From positions 15,841-79,840 of the forward strand of contig CAYPNF010000041.1 in NCBI GenBank assembly GCA_964411985.1: DNA of 64,000 nt, in the 5' to 3' direction. Of the stretch, positions 51,918 through 61,300 are shown piece by piece (the first letter of the stretch is position 1; each line of letters opens with the position of its first letter). The notes below the pieces were generated by a model. It was not told where the DNA came from, ran no database searches, and was given only the letters and a program-made list of their open reading frames with translations. Position numbers and translations under genes: made by a program. The DNA comes from CAYPNF01 sp964411985 (GTDB taxonomy: Bacteria > Verrucomicrobiota > Verrucomicrobiia > Limisphaerales > J093).

Positions 51918-52266
51918 GAGCGCCGCAAATACTGGGAATACCTGCCGCCCCGTCAAGGTCGATCTCTCGCCCAGAAGAGGTGATGATCCAGCGGCGAACT
52001 GACAACCTTCGCCTTCTCAAAGGTTTGCAGTCCAATTAGATAAGGTGCTAGAAGGTAACCATGAGACGCCAAACGTGGGGCTGCGACGCCGTATCTTGTC
52101 TCATCGCCGTGTACAGGGAAAGGCTCTTGATACTGGGTGGCAGCATGCCGGAAAAAATCTAGCCAGCCGAGATTCTTGGGGCTGTGCACGCTTGCCGAGA
52201 CAACACGTTTGATCGTATTCGAGACAATCAAATAATGGCCACATTCTTGTTCAGCCTAGTCCTTCT
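51918..52266. other. Intergenic region with no supported gene
   Basis: The 349 bases between the ABC-F gene and the broken tail fragment contain one minus-strand frame of 92 codons (51953-52231). It has no recognisable family, signal or membrane segment, and it overlaps the ABC-F upstream region. I do not count it as a gene. No promoter or RNA structure was recognised. Confidence 0.4.
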
Positions 52267-52640
52267 TCACGGCACGGACACCACCCGGTAGAACAGGAAC
52301 CGTTTCGCTGCAGCTGCTGGGTCGATGAGCGTCTGCCCGCTGGCCGGGATGGGAACCTAACCGGCGAACTCCCAGTTGAACAAGTCACTGCTCCGCTCGA
52401 TGCGAACGTTCTTTCCCGGCTCGCCCCGGACGGTGAATCGGAATCCGTTCGGGCTGGGTTGCAGCGTTGGCTCGAAGCGATATGGGTTGAACTCGTAAGC
52501 ACCCATGTCGAACCTCGCCACGCCGTCGCCATTGCCATCCAGGGGACGAGGAAGACCCGTGATGTTGGTGGTGATCCATGTTGTCCGTGATTCGATTGCT
52601 GGTGTTTGGTTAATGGTCTTGTCCTTTCGCATTTCGTTTG
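52267..52640 (-). pseudogene. Remnant of a choice-of-anchor/FYR-tail secreted protein with in-frame stop
   Basis: Read on the minus strand, this stretch encodes the end of a beta-helix protein: TNITGLPRPLDGNGDGVARF, DMGAYEFNPYR, then a tail with VRIERSSDLFNWEFAG. A TAG stop at about 52359 interrupts it. The same frame then continues VPIPASGQTLIDPAAAAKRF and ends FLFYRVVSVP before TGA at 52267. The sense of the tail on both sides of the stop shows a decayed gene end. The 5' part is missing and is replaced by the intact 1895-residue gene upstream. It probably arose by deletion or recombination between related genes. Confidence 0.75.
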
Positions 52641-52652
52641 TTCTTCGGACTT

Positions 52653-55600
52653 TTAGTGGCTCACGCCCACGCGGTAGAAAAAGGGTCCCACGCCAACTGC
52701 GTTGCTGTCCGTGTAAGTTGTCGTGCCGGGTTGGCCGGGGATGTTTGGGACCAGCAGGGTGAAGGGTGGGGTCGCTGACAGATCGGTGCTGCGTTCCAGG
52801 AAATAGTTGACCCCGACCACACTCTCCCAACTCACTGTCACGTTGATGCCCGCCTGCAACGGCGCCAGCAGGTACAACGTTGACAACGCATTGGTGGGAT
52901 TGGTCTGGCACCGCCACTCTTCCCAGGTGTTGTGACCGTCAGCATCTAGGTCCGTGGCATCCGCCGAGCCGTCGGTGGGCAGACCGAATTGCCGGAGCCA
53001 GGCGTAGGAAATCAACGAGCCGGGCCCTTGGAACTCGTAGGCGCCGATGTCCACCGTGCCGCTGACGACGCGCGGGAGGCCGTCCAAGTCCGTAGGGACC
53101 GGAGCGTAGGAAGTGTTGCCGGCGTTGATGCACGGGGAACTGGATTGTAGACGCAAATCACCGGCTGCTTGGTTCACGAATAGCGGCGCGTTGCTGATGT
53201 TGCCGACTCCGATGGTGGGCATCGGAGTTGTGCAACAGAATTGCATCCACGCGTATTCTTCCCCGGGCCAATTAGACCAATTAGACGGGACATTCTCACG
53301 AATGATACTATTCCGAGCGGTACCAGAGAAAATCCCACCTCCTTTCCCAGAAGCCGAGTTGCCGGTCACCGTGCAGTTATACAGGTCGCTGCCAAACGTC
53401 CCACCGCCCTCGTGCTGCGCTGAGTTGCCGGCCACGATGCAGTTATTGAGCGTGCCACTTGCCCCACCGCCAGTGCGGGCGGAATTGCCCCTGAACAAGC
53501 AGCCGTAGGCAAGAACGTAGCAGGCCCCGCCGCCAACGTTGCCTGCCGAGTTGCCGGTTAGCGTGCAATTGTAGAGCGCACCTCCCGCAGCTCCCCCGCC
53601 GTTCCAAGTGGAGACATTGTCTCGCAATGTGCAGTTGTGAAGCACGGATCCCAAGGTGCCGCCCCCGTCGCCCCAATCCGTAGTTGAATTCCCAATTAGT
53701 GTGCAATTGTAGAGCGTGCCGTCACGAGCCCCACCCCCATAATGAGCTGAGTTGCCGACGATCACACAGTTGGACACCACCGAGGCTGAAGATTCACACA
53801 TCACCCCGCCACCGGCCTCTGCCATGCCGTTGGTCAAGGTGAACCCGCTCAGCACGGCGCCGTTGGCTAGAGATACGCACCGGATCGCACTTTCGCCGGT
53901 CATGTCCCCGGGTACTTGGTGGCCGCTAATAATGGTCACCTCTGGGCCGTTGACGCCCTGCAGTGTCAGAATCTTGTCCACGACCACCCGGCTCACCAAC
54001 ACGTTCCCTCCCGTGGCCCGTCCTCCCGTACTGTACACCCCATTCGAGACCATAACCGTCCCCCCTACTACCGCGGCATCCACCGCATCCTGGATATTCG
54101 TGGCCGCGGTAGCCCACGAGCTATACGGCGGCACGGGATTGGCGTTGCCTGCTGCGACATAATGCAGTCCCTGCCCCACATGAACCCTCACGGTCGCGCT
54201 CACGCCCTCCGGTCGGTTGTCGTTATAGGCCCACAGAGTCACAAGGTATTCTCCCGCCGTCGTCCAGGCACGCGTCATGTAGGGCTGGTTCAGCGCCAAT
54301 ACCCCGTCACCGAAGTTCCAAATGCTTAACGTCGCCCGCCCTTCAATCAGGCCCATCAAATTGACTGGATATCCCACTGCCGCATTCGTCAACGTCACCT
54401 CAATAGCAACGCTCAGCGGGCCAATTGCCGCTCCGGGGTGGTATTCATCGCACCCCATGGACGGTGGATCAGCCCAAGCTTCTCCGTCGATGTCGGTACC
54501 CCTCGCGTAGGCGAGGCTACCCGCCCCGCGACATGGGGAAATGACGCTCAGGTGCGAGGCGCTGGCCAATTGAGGGTCAAGCGTGATGTTGCCCACGCTA
54601 TTCGTGGGCATCGGCGTCGTGCAGCAGTAGCTCAGAATGGTCTCGGAGTAATTCGCCCCGTTTGTGGCGCTATTGAAGTAGACGATGCAATTGTTCAGCG
54701 TGCCTCCGTGTGCCCCGCCGCCAGATTTAGCATAGTTGGAAGTTAACGTAGAGTTGTTTACAACGCTGTTGCCCGTACCGCCGCCATGCTCGGCTTCGTT
54801 GCCCATCACAGCACAGTTGTTTAGCACGCTTGCGTATGCGCCGCCCCCACTCACGGAAGCCTGATTATTGCTCACTACGCAGTTGACTAGGGTTCCATTG
54901 GCGATCCCTCCACCAAGACCGCTGACTCCGTTATACCCAACCCTCCCCCACGCCGAGTTATGGATCAGCTTGCAGTTGTGGAGAATGCTTCTATAAGCCC
55001 CACCACCCTTGCCACCACTCGTTCCGCCACCCTTGCCCCCTCGCTCGTTTGCCCGATTGTGTTTCACTAAACAGTTGTAGAGAACTCCACCGCAAGCACC
55101 ACCCCCGTATGTGGCTGAGTTACCTAAGATCACGCAGTTGGATACCGAGCCGGAATCTTCCGACAGCACGCCTCCTCCCTGCTCTGCATAGCCGTTCGTA
55201 AGGGTAAATCCGCTCAAAACCGAGTCGGGGCCCAAGAAGACACACTGGATGTTCTGTGCCTCCCCAGTGTCACGGACAATCCGCTCCCCCTGAATTATTG
55301 TTAACTCCGGCCCGTTGACGCTCTCCAGCCTGATGGAGTTCGTGATGTGTACCCTGCTTCCTGCAACTCCACCCCATTCGTTTGTCGTCATATGTGCCCC
55401 TGTCGCGTAAACTCCGTTAGTCACTAGGACCGCCGCTCCCGGGACCGCAACCGCGTCCACAGCGTCCTGAATGTTAGTTGCGGCTGTAGCCCAAGAGCTG
55501 TAGGGTGAAACAGGATTAGTGCTGGAAAGGGAGACATAATGCACGGCCTCCATCACGTGTACTCTCACGCTTGCCTTGACTCCCTCCGGGTTGCTCTCGT

Positions 55601-58340
55601 TGTAGGCGATCAATACAACTTCATAGTCCCCCGGTGATTGCCAGGCATGAGTCGCGTAAGGTCGGTTGGCTAGTGTGACACCGCCTCCAAAGTCCCACAC
55701 GCTGGCGGTGGTTCGGCCTTCAATGAAAGCCGTGAAGGCGGCCGTAAAACCCGGCGCTACATTTGTGTACGCAGCCCTGATGCTGGCGCTCAGCGGGCCC
55801 GTGGCGGCCCCATCGTGATATTCATCGCAGCCAATAGACGGCGGCGTCACCCAGGGTTCGCCATCAATGTCCGTGCCCGTCGCGTAAGCGGCACTGCCGG
55901 CCCTGCGACACGGAGAGCTGGCGCTTAAGTGTGAGGCGTTCACCAGTTGTGGATCGAGACTGATGTTGCCCGTACCGTCTACAGGCAGCGGAGCGGTGCA
56001 ACAGTGGTCAAATAGACTGGTATTCCCCCCCCAATCCTCAATGGCATAGTTTGCCCCATTTGCAGCGGTGTTGAAATAGACCACGCAGTTGTTCAGCGTG
56101 CCGAAATGAACCCCCCCGCCACTTAATGTCGCCGAATTGCCGGTCATCGTGCAATGGGAAAGCGTGCCGCCATATACGCCACCGCCACGAGCCGCCGAAT
56201 TGCCACTGACGAGGCAGTTCTTGAGCGTCCCTTCATAGGCCCCACCACCTTCAACGGCCGAATTGTTCGTGATCACGCAGTTGTTGAGCGTGGCTGAATA
56301 GGCCCCGCCGCCGGCTTCAGACGAATTTGCCGTCAACGTGCAGTTGTAGAGGGTACCGTTGCGGACGCCACCACCGCCATACAAGGCCGAGTTATTGCTT
56401 ACAGTGCAATTGTTGAGTGCAGTGTCATTAGCTCCCCCCCCATTGTAGTCGGCCGAATTGCCGGTGACAGTGCAGTTGTGCAGGACCCCCCGATCAGCCC
56501 CACCGCCATCATACAAAGCTGAATTGCTCGTGAGGGTGCAGCTATAGAGCACCCCCCCTTCGGCGCCGCCGCCCCACTGGGCCCGGTTACCAGTAATCAC
56601 GCAATTGGTGACCGCTCCATTGTCGTCAGAGAACACGCCGCCACCGGCATCTGCCATGCCGTTGGTCAAGGTGAACCCGCTCAGCACAGCGCCATCGGCA
56701 AGCGAGGCACACCGCACCCCGTTCGTATCCCCCTCGATCACCGTTACAGCAGGGCCGTTCACACTGCGCACCTCCATGGGGCCGGTGAGGAGGATTCGGT
56801 TAGTTCCGTTGGCTATTGTCGCCCCCGTGCGATACAGGCCGTTTGTGACCATCACCAGACGGCCTGCTACTGTGCCGGCGTCAATGGCATCCTGAATGTT
56901 GTTGGCAGCGGTTTCCCAACTGGTGTAGGGCGAAACTGGTGTCGGATTTGTGTGGCTGACGAAATGCACTGCGCTATCGACAACCTCGACCAGGAGCGAA
57001 GTGTGTACGCCTCCGGGGTAAGTGTCATTGTAGCCGGTTAACTTCAGCATATAGATGCCCGGCTTGTTCCATGCGTGGCCAACAAGGGGCTGGTTTGTAG
57101 ATGCTGCGCCATCTCCAAAGTCCCAGCTGCTCTGGGTGAGCCGACCCACGATCCGCGCTTCGAATCTCACAGCGAACCCGGCGACGAGGTTTGTGTGTGC
57201 GGCTGTGATGGCCACTTCCAGCGGGCCCGTTGCATGGCCCGGAACCAGCTCGTCCGCTCCCATGGAGGGAGGATTAGCCCACGGTTCTCCGTCCCCGTCG
57301 AAACCCGAGGCATACTGGGCGCTACCTGCTGCCCGACAGGGAGAGGACGAAGACAGATGCGTGTCGCTGGCCAATTGAGGATCATCGTCGATGTTTCCCG
57401 GACCGGCTTGGAGTGGCGTGGTGCAAGAATGGGCAAACCAGGATCCCGAGTGGTTCCCGCCGCTGTTGAAATAGACGATCGAGTTATACACTTCACTCGA
57501 GCAAACTCCGCTACCACCCCGTTTTGCCAAGTTGCGGATTACCGAACAGTTGTAAAGGGTGCTCGAAAAAGCACCACCGCCACTCCAATAAGTCGAGTTG
57601 GCCGTAACGCTGCAGTTGTGGAGTGTCGAGCAATAAACACCGCCGCCAAAACCGGCAGAGTTGCCCGTCACCTCACAGTTGTAGAGGATAGTATACGACG
57701 CCCCGCCCCCGTGCCTGCTGCTCCCCTGCTCCAGCGTGCAGCTGTAAAGTATTCCCCCCCAAGCCGCCCCTCCGCCATCTTCAGCGGAGTTGCCGATGAA
57801 CACGCAGTTGGTCACTGTCGCGCAACCCTCGCGATAGTCGTAGCCTACCGAGCTGCTCAAGGATCCCGACCAGACCCCTCCGCCACATTGATCCGGCCAT
57901 GCTCCAGCAGTCCTGGTATAGCCGTTCGTGAGCGTGAACCCGCTGATGACCGCGTTGGTCGACCGTAAGTAGACACAGCGGATCGCCCCATCACCGTTCC
58001 CGCGCTCGTCACCTGCAGACGCTCGGGCCCCTTCAATGATGGTCACCGCCGGTCCATTGACACTCTCCAGCCGGATCGGCTTCTCGATTGCGACCCGGTT
58101 GGACAGCAGGTTGGTCCCTCCAGGACGGCCGCCGGTGACGTACACCCCGTTGGTCACCAAGACAGTGTCGCCCGGAGCCGCCGCATCGACAGCATCCTGA
58201 ATGACCCGTGCGGCGGTTGCCCAAGTGGCGAACGGGGGCACCGGATTCGCGCTCTTCAGCGACACGTAGAGCGTGGCGGCGGAGAGGTTGAAGGTGGCCA
58301 GCCCGAGGGCGGCGATACCGAGACGAAGTGCTGTTTTCAT
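52653..58340 (-). CDS. Giant secreted protein with four beta-helix modules and PKD-like domains
   Basis: This 1895-residue protein has a signal peptide (LGIAALGLATFNLSAATLYV). Four related modules of about 440-500 residues start at residues 23, 460, 932 and 1393, each opening like VHYVSLSSTNPVSPYSSWAT. Each contains a right-handed beta-helix of 21-23-residue coils (GGGAYSATLNNCVITNNSAV) and a choice-of-anchor-type end (SPCRGAGSLAYARGTDIDGE). The first three end in PKD-like domains (WDFGDGAASTNQP). The last module ends GAYEFQGPG, followed by a calcium-loop-like DATDLDADGHNTWEEW and the FYR tail. It is likely a surface or extracellular polymer-binding protein. It starts 22 bases after the NHL gene, so one operon is likely. 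Confidence 0.9.
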   Translation of the reverse strand: MKTALRLGIAALGLATFNLSAATLYVSLKSANPVPPFATWATAARVIQDAVDAAAPGDTVLVTNGVYVTGGRPGGTNLLSNRVAIEKPIRLESVNGPAVTIIEGARASAGDERGNGDGAIRCVYLRSTNAVISGFTLTNGYTRTAGAWPDQCGGGVWSGSLSSSVGYDYREGCATVTNCVFIGNSAEDGGGAAWGGILYSCTLEQGSSRHGGGASYTILYNCEVTGNSAGFGGGVYCSTLHNCSVTANSTYWSGGGAFSSTLYNCSVIRNLAKRGGSGVCSSEVYNSIVYFNSGGNHSGSWFAHSCTTPLQAGPGNIDDDPQLASDTHLSSSSPCRAAGSAQYASGFDGDGEPWANPPSMGADELVPGHATGPLEVAITAAHTNLVAGFAVRFEARIVGRLTQSSWDFGDGAASTNQPLVGHAWNKPGIYMLKLTGYNDTYPGGVHTSLLVEVVDSAVHFVSHTNPTPVSPYTSWETAANNIQDAIDAGTVAGRLVMVTNGLYRTGATIANGTNRILLTGPMEVRSVNGPAVTVIEGDTNGVRCASLADGAVLSGFTLTNGMADAGGGVFSDDNGAVTNCVITGNRAQWGGGAEGGVLYSCTLTSNSALYDGGGADRGVLHNCTVTGNSADYNGGGANDTALNNCTVSNNSALYGGGGVRNGTLYNCTLTANSSEAGGGAYSATLNNCVITNNSAVEGGGAYEGTLKNCLVSGNSAARGGGVYGGTLSHCTMTGNSATLSGGGVHFGTLNNCVVYFNTAANGANYAIEDWGGNTSLFDHCCTAPLPVDGTGNISLDPQLVNASHLSASSPCRRAGSAAYATGTDIDGEPWVTPPSIGCDEYHDGAATGPLSASIRAAYTNVAPGFTAAFTAFIEGRTTASVWDFGGGVTLANRPYATHAWQSPGDYEVVLIAYNESNPEGVKASVRVHVMEAVHYVSLSSTNPVSPYSSWATAATNIQDAVDAVAVPGAAVLVTNGVYATGAHMTTNEWGGVAGSRVHITNSIRLESVNGPELTIIQGERIVRDTGEAQNIQCVFLGPDSVLSGFTLTNGYAEQGGGVLSEDSGSVSNCVILGNSATYGGGACGGVLYNCLVKHNRANERGGKGGGTSGGKGGGAYRSILHNCKLIHNSAWGRVGYNGVSGLGGGIANGTLVNCVVSNNQASVSGGGAYASVLNNCAVMGNEAEHGGGTGNSVVNNSTLTSNYAKSGGGAHGGTLNNCIVYFNSATNGANYSETILSYCCTTPMPTNSVGNITLDPQLASASHLSVISPCRGAGSLAYARGTDIDGEAWADPPSMGCDEYHPGAAIGPLSVAIEVTLTNAAVGYPVNLMGLIEGRATLSIWNFGDGVLALNQPYMTRAWTTAGEYLVTLWAYNDNRPEGVSATVRVHVGQGLHYVAAGNANPVPPYSSWATAATNIQDAVDAAVVGGTVMVSNGVYSTGGRATGGNVLVSRVVVDKILTLQGVNGPEVTIISGHQVPGDMTGESAIRCVSLANGAVLSGFTLTNGMAEAGGGVMCESSASVVSNCVIVGNSAHYGGGARDGTLYNCTLIGNSTTDWGDGGGTLGSVLHNCTLRDNVSTWNGGGAAGGALYNCTLTGNSAGNVGGGACYVLAYGCLFRGNSARTGGGASGTLNNCIVAGNSAQHEGGGTFGSDLYNCTVTGNSASGKGGGIFSGTARNSIIRENVPSNWSNWPGEEYAWMQFCCTTPMPTIGVGNISNAPLFVNQAAGDLRLQSSSPCINAGNTSYAPVPTDLDGLPRVVSGTVDIGAYEFQGPGSLISYAWLRQFGLPTDGSADATDLDADGHNTWEEWRCQTNPTNALSTLYLLAPLQAGINVTVSWESVVGVNYFLERSTDLSATPPFTLLVPNIPGQPGTTTYTDSNAVGVGPFFYRVGVSH
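53025..58274 (-). repeat. Four tandem beta-helix/PKD modules within the giant gene
   Basis: The coding sequence holds four direct tandem copies of a module of about 1.3-1.5 kb: 56964-58274, 55548-56963, 54165-55547 and 53025-54164. Inside each is a second level of repetition, a unit of about 66 bases encoding one beta-helix coil (a GGGA-GTLYNCTVTGNSA pattern). The copies differ in coil number, so unequal recombination is likely. Confidence 0.8.
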
Positions 58341-58361
58341 ACGTTCACGTTTCTCTTTACT

Positions 58362-61300
58362 TCACGGCGAGCGGACGCGATAGAACCGCTGCGGAGCGGC
58401 ACCGCTCTGCGGGTCGGTGAACGGGAGACCGCCTGTGAAGGTATTCGTCGAGATCGGCAGCCAGTCAGCCAGATCGTCGGAAGCTTCCACGACCACCAAC
58501 CGCCCCATGGGTCCGGTGAGAACGAAGCCGAACCGGCCGGCGTCGAAACCAAAACCTGGTCCGGAGCTGAGAATTCCGAGTGCGAGGAAACCTCTTCGGA
58601 TCGTCTGGTTTTCCTTGTCAGCGACATAGACGTTGCCGGCGCTGTCCACCGCCACGCCGTTAGGATAACTAAACCGCGCGGCGCTCCCCGTGCCGTCTGT
58701 GCTGCCCGTATTGCCAGCCAATCCGGCCAGCGTGGTCACAATACCTGCTGGCGTCACCTTCCGAATCGTGTGGTTACCTACGTCTGCCACATAGATGTTT
58801 CCCGTGCTGTCGACCGCCACGCCAGAAGGAGAATTGAACAGTGCGGCGCTTCCGGTTCCATCGGCGCTTCCAGTCACGCGATTCCCAAAGGAATCAAATT
58901 GAACCGGCCCGGCAAGAGTGGTCACCACTCCCGATGCTGTCACTTTCCTGATTGTGTGGTTTCCTCTGTCTGCCACATAGACATCGCCGGCGCTGTCCAC
59001 TGCAACTCCAAGGGGCTCATAGAAGCGCGCACCACTCCCCGTACCATCGGTGCTGCCCGAGTAGCCTGCCCGCCCAGCCAACGTAGTCACCACGCCAACC
59101 GGCGTCACCTTGCGGATCGTGTGGTTGTACTGGTCCGCTACATAGACATTCTTGGCGCTATCCACGGCCACGCCGGACGGAAAGGCAAACCGGGCGTTGC
59201 TCCCCGTCCCGTCTGCACTGCCCGAACTGCCAGCCTGTCCGGCCAAGGTTATCACGACATCCGCCGGGGTGACCTTGCGGATCGTGTAGTTGTATAGGTC
59301 CGCCACATACAGGTTGCCGACGTCGTCCACAGCGACGCCAGAAGGATGTTGGAACCGTGCGGCACTTCCGGTCCCGTCCGAGCTTCCGGCACTACCTGGC
59401 TGTCCGGCCAGCGTCGTCACGACACCCGCCGGGGTCACTTTGCGGATCGCGTTGTTACCGAAGTCCGCCACGTAGAGGTTGCCCGCACCGTCCACGGTCA
59501 CCCCCAAAGGCCAACTGAACCGCGCGGCACTTCCTGTTCCGTCCGCGCTCCCGGCGCCACCGCCTCCCAACCCGGCCAGAGTCGAGAACGTGTAGGGCGT
59601 GTAATTCGATACCCGGACGGTGATGGTCAGGGGATTCAAGCCAAGCAGGCCTACGGAGGGATGACTCAAAGTCATGCGGAAGCTGAGATCGCTGCTGAAA
59701 GCATGATCGTCGAGGATCGGAATGCTAATCATCTTCGTGACTTCCAACGGAGCGAAGGAGAGCGTGCCGCTGGTGGCCACGTAGTTGAGACCGGCTCGGG
59801 CGGTGCCGTCGCTTGTAGTGTAATCGACCGTCAAGGCGTTGCTGGTGTCGCCCAACCGCTGGACCGTTACGGTCGCCATGCCCGATAGTTCGTTGACGAC
59901 GATACCGGCGGAATCGAACTGAACGCGTGGCTCGCTGGGATTCCCGTAATACCGGGCAAGAAGCCATCCCCCGACGAGCACGTCGCCATCCGGTTGCACG
60001 GCCATCGTCGTTACCCAGCCCCGATTTGACACCTGTGACACCTGTGGAAAACCGCCGTCCGGGGAACCGTCGGGATTCAGCCTATCCACCCTGAAGAAAC
60101 ACCCGGGCTTACTACAATCCGACGCTGCGACCCATATACCGCCATTGGTCGTCACGGCCGTGGCCATGAAGCGCGGCGGCCTCCCAAAGGGGCCATCCCC
60201 CCGCCAGTCAAATTGTGTGTCTAGCCCGCCGTGCGCATAGAGCCGCGCCAGACCATCCCGGCCCACGCCATGCACGGACGTGAACTGCCCCGCGATAAGG
60301 ATGGCGCCGTCAGGCTGCGCGATAATAGAGTTGACCGATCCGGGATTATCACCGTCGGCCACGCCGTCACCGACGAAGAACGTGTTGTCCAGAGTGCCAT
60401 CCGGATTCAACCGTGCGATGCTACCTCGATCCGCGCCGTTGACCGTGACGAAGGTTCCACCAACGAGAATCTTGCCATCGGGTTGCAGGGCCAGGCTGAA
60501 AACCCGCGCCGCAGCCTCCGTTAGCGCCCCCTGCTCCCCGCCGCCGAACACATAATGGGTCAGCTCCGTTTCGGCGACGAAACTCGTGTCGAGCGAGCCA
60601 TCCGCGTTGAGGCGCGCGAGGTTCGTGCGGCCAACGCCATTCACCGTGTCGAACACACCGCCGATGACGATCTTGCCGTCCGGTTGAACGAGCACCGCCC
60701 GCGCTCCGGCCGCCACTGCCCCTTCAGCATCGATGAGCTCATGTGACAACGCTACCCCGCTGAAGGCGTTGAAGCCAGGATCCCACGAGCCGTCCGCGCT
60801 GAGCCTCGCCAGCCCGTTCATGGGGACGCCATTCACAGCCTTGAAAGTGCCCGCTACAAGAACCTGCCCATCGGTTGTCAGCTTCAGGACGGAAACCTGG
60901 GATGGGCCACCCCAAGAATCCGAAAGACTCGTAGCCGCGGCGAAGCTGGCATCGAGAGACCCATCGGGATTGAGTCGGGCCAGGTTGGTGCAAGCAATGT
61001 CCGCCACGTGGTCAAACGTACCGCCGAGGAGGATCCGACCGTCGGGTTGCAACGCCATCGCGTACACCTCACCCCAAAAGCCGCCCGAACTGAAACCTGG
61101 ATCCATCTGTGCGGCTACCTCGTTGTCTTGGATGCCGATTTCGGATCGAGCTTGGAAACTGGACTCGCTGAAGACCGTCACGGTGAACGACCGGTAAGCA
61201 TCCACCCGGTAGTCGTCCACGCGACCGTTGTCGAGAATGGGAACGGTGAAGACCTGGTTCGTCTCGCCAGGCCCGAAGGTGAGAATACCCACCTCCTGCG

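Noticed and set aside
51953..52231. Minus-strand open frame of 92 codons upstream of the ABC-F gene
   Set aside because: No family, signal or membrane pattern, and no supporting neighbour. It is left as unannotated intergenic sequence.
53113..54746. Several plus-strand open frames opposite the giant beta-helix gene
   Set aside because: They arise from the repetitive GC-rich complement and change with every module; no family match.
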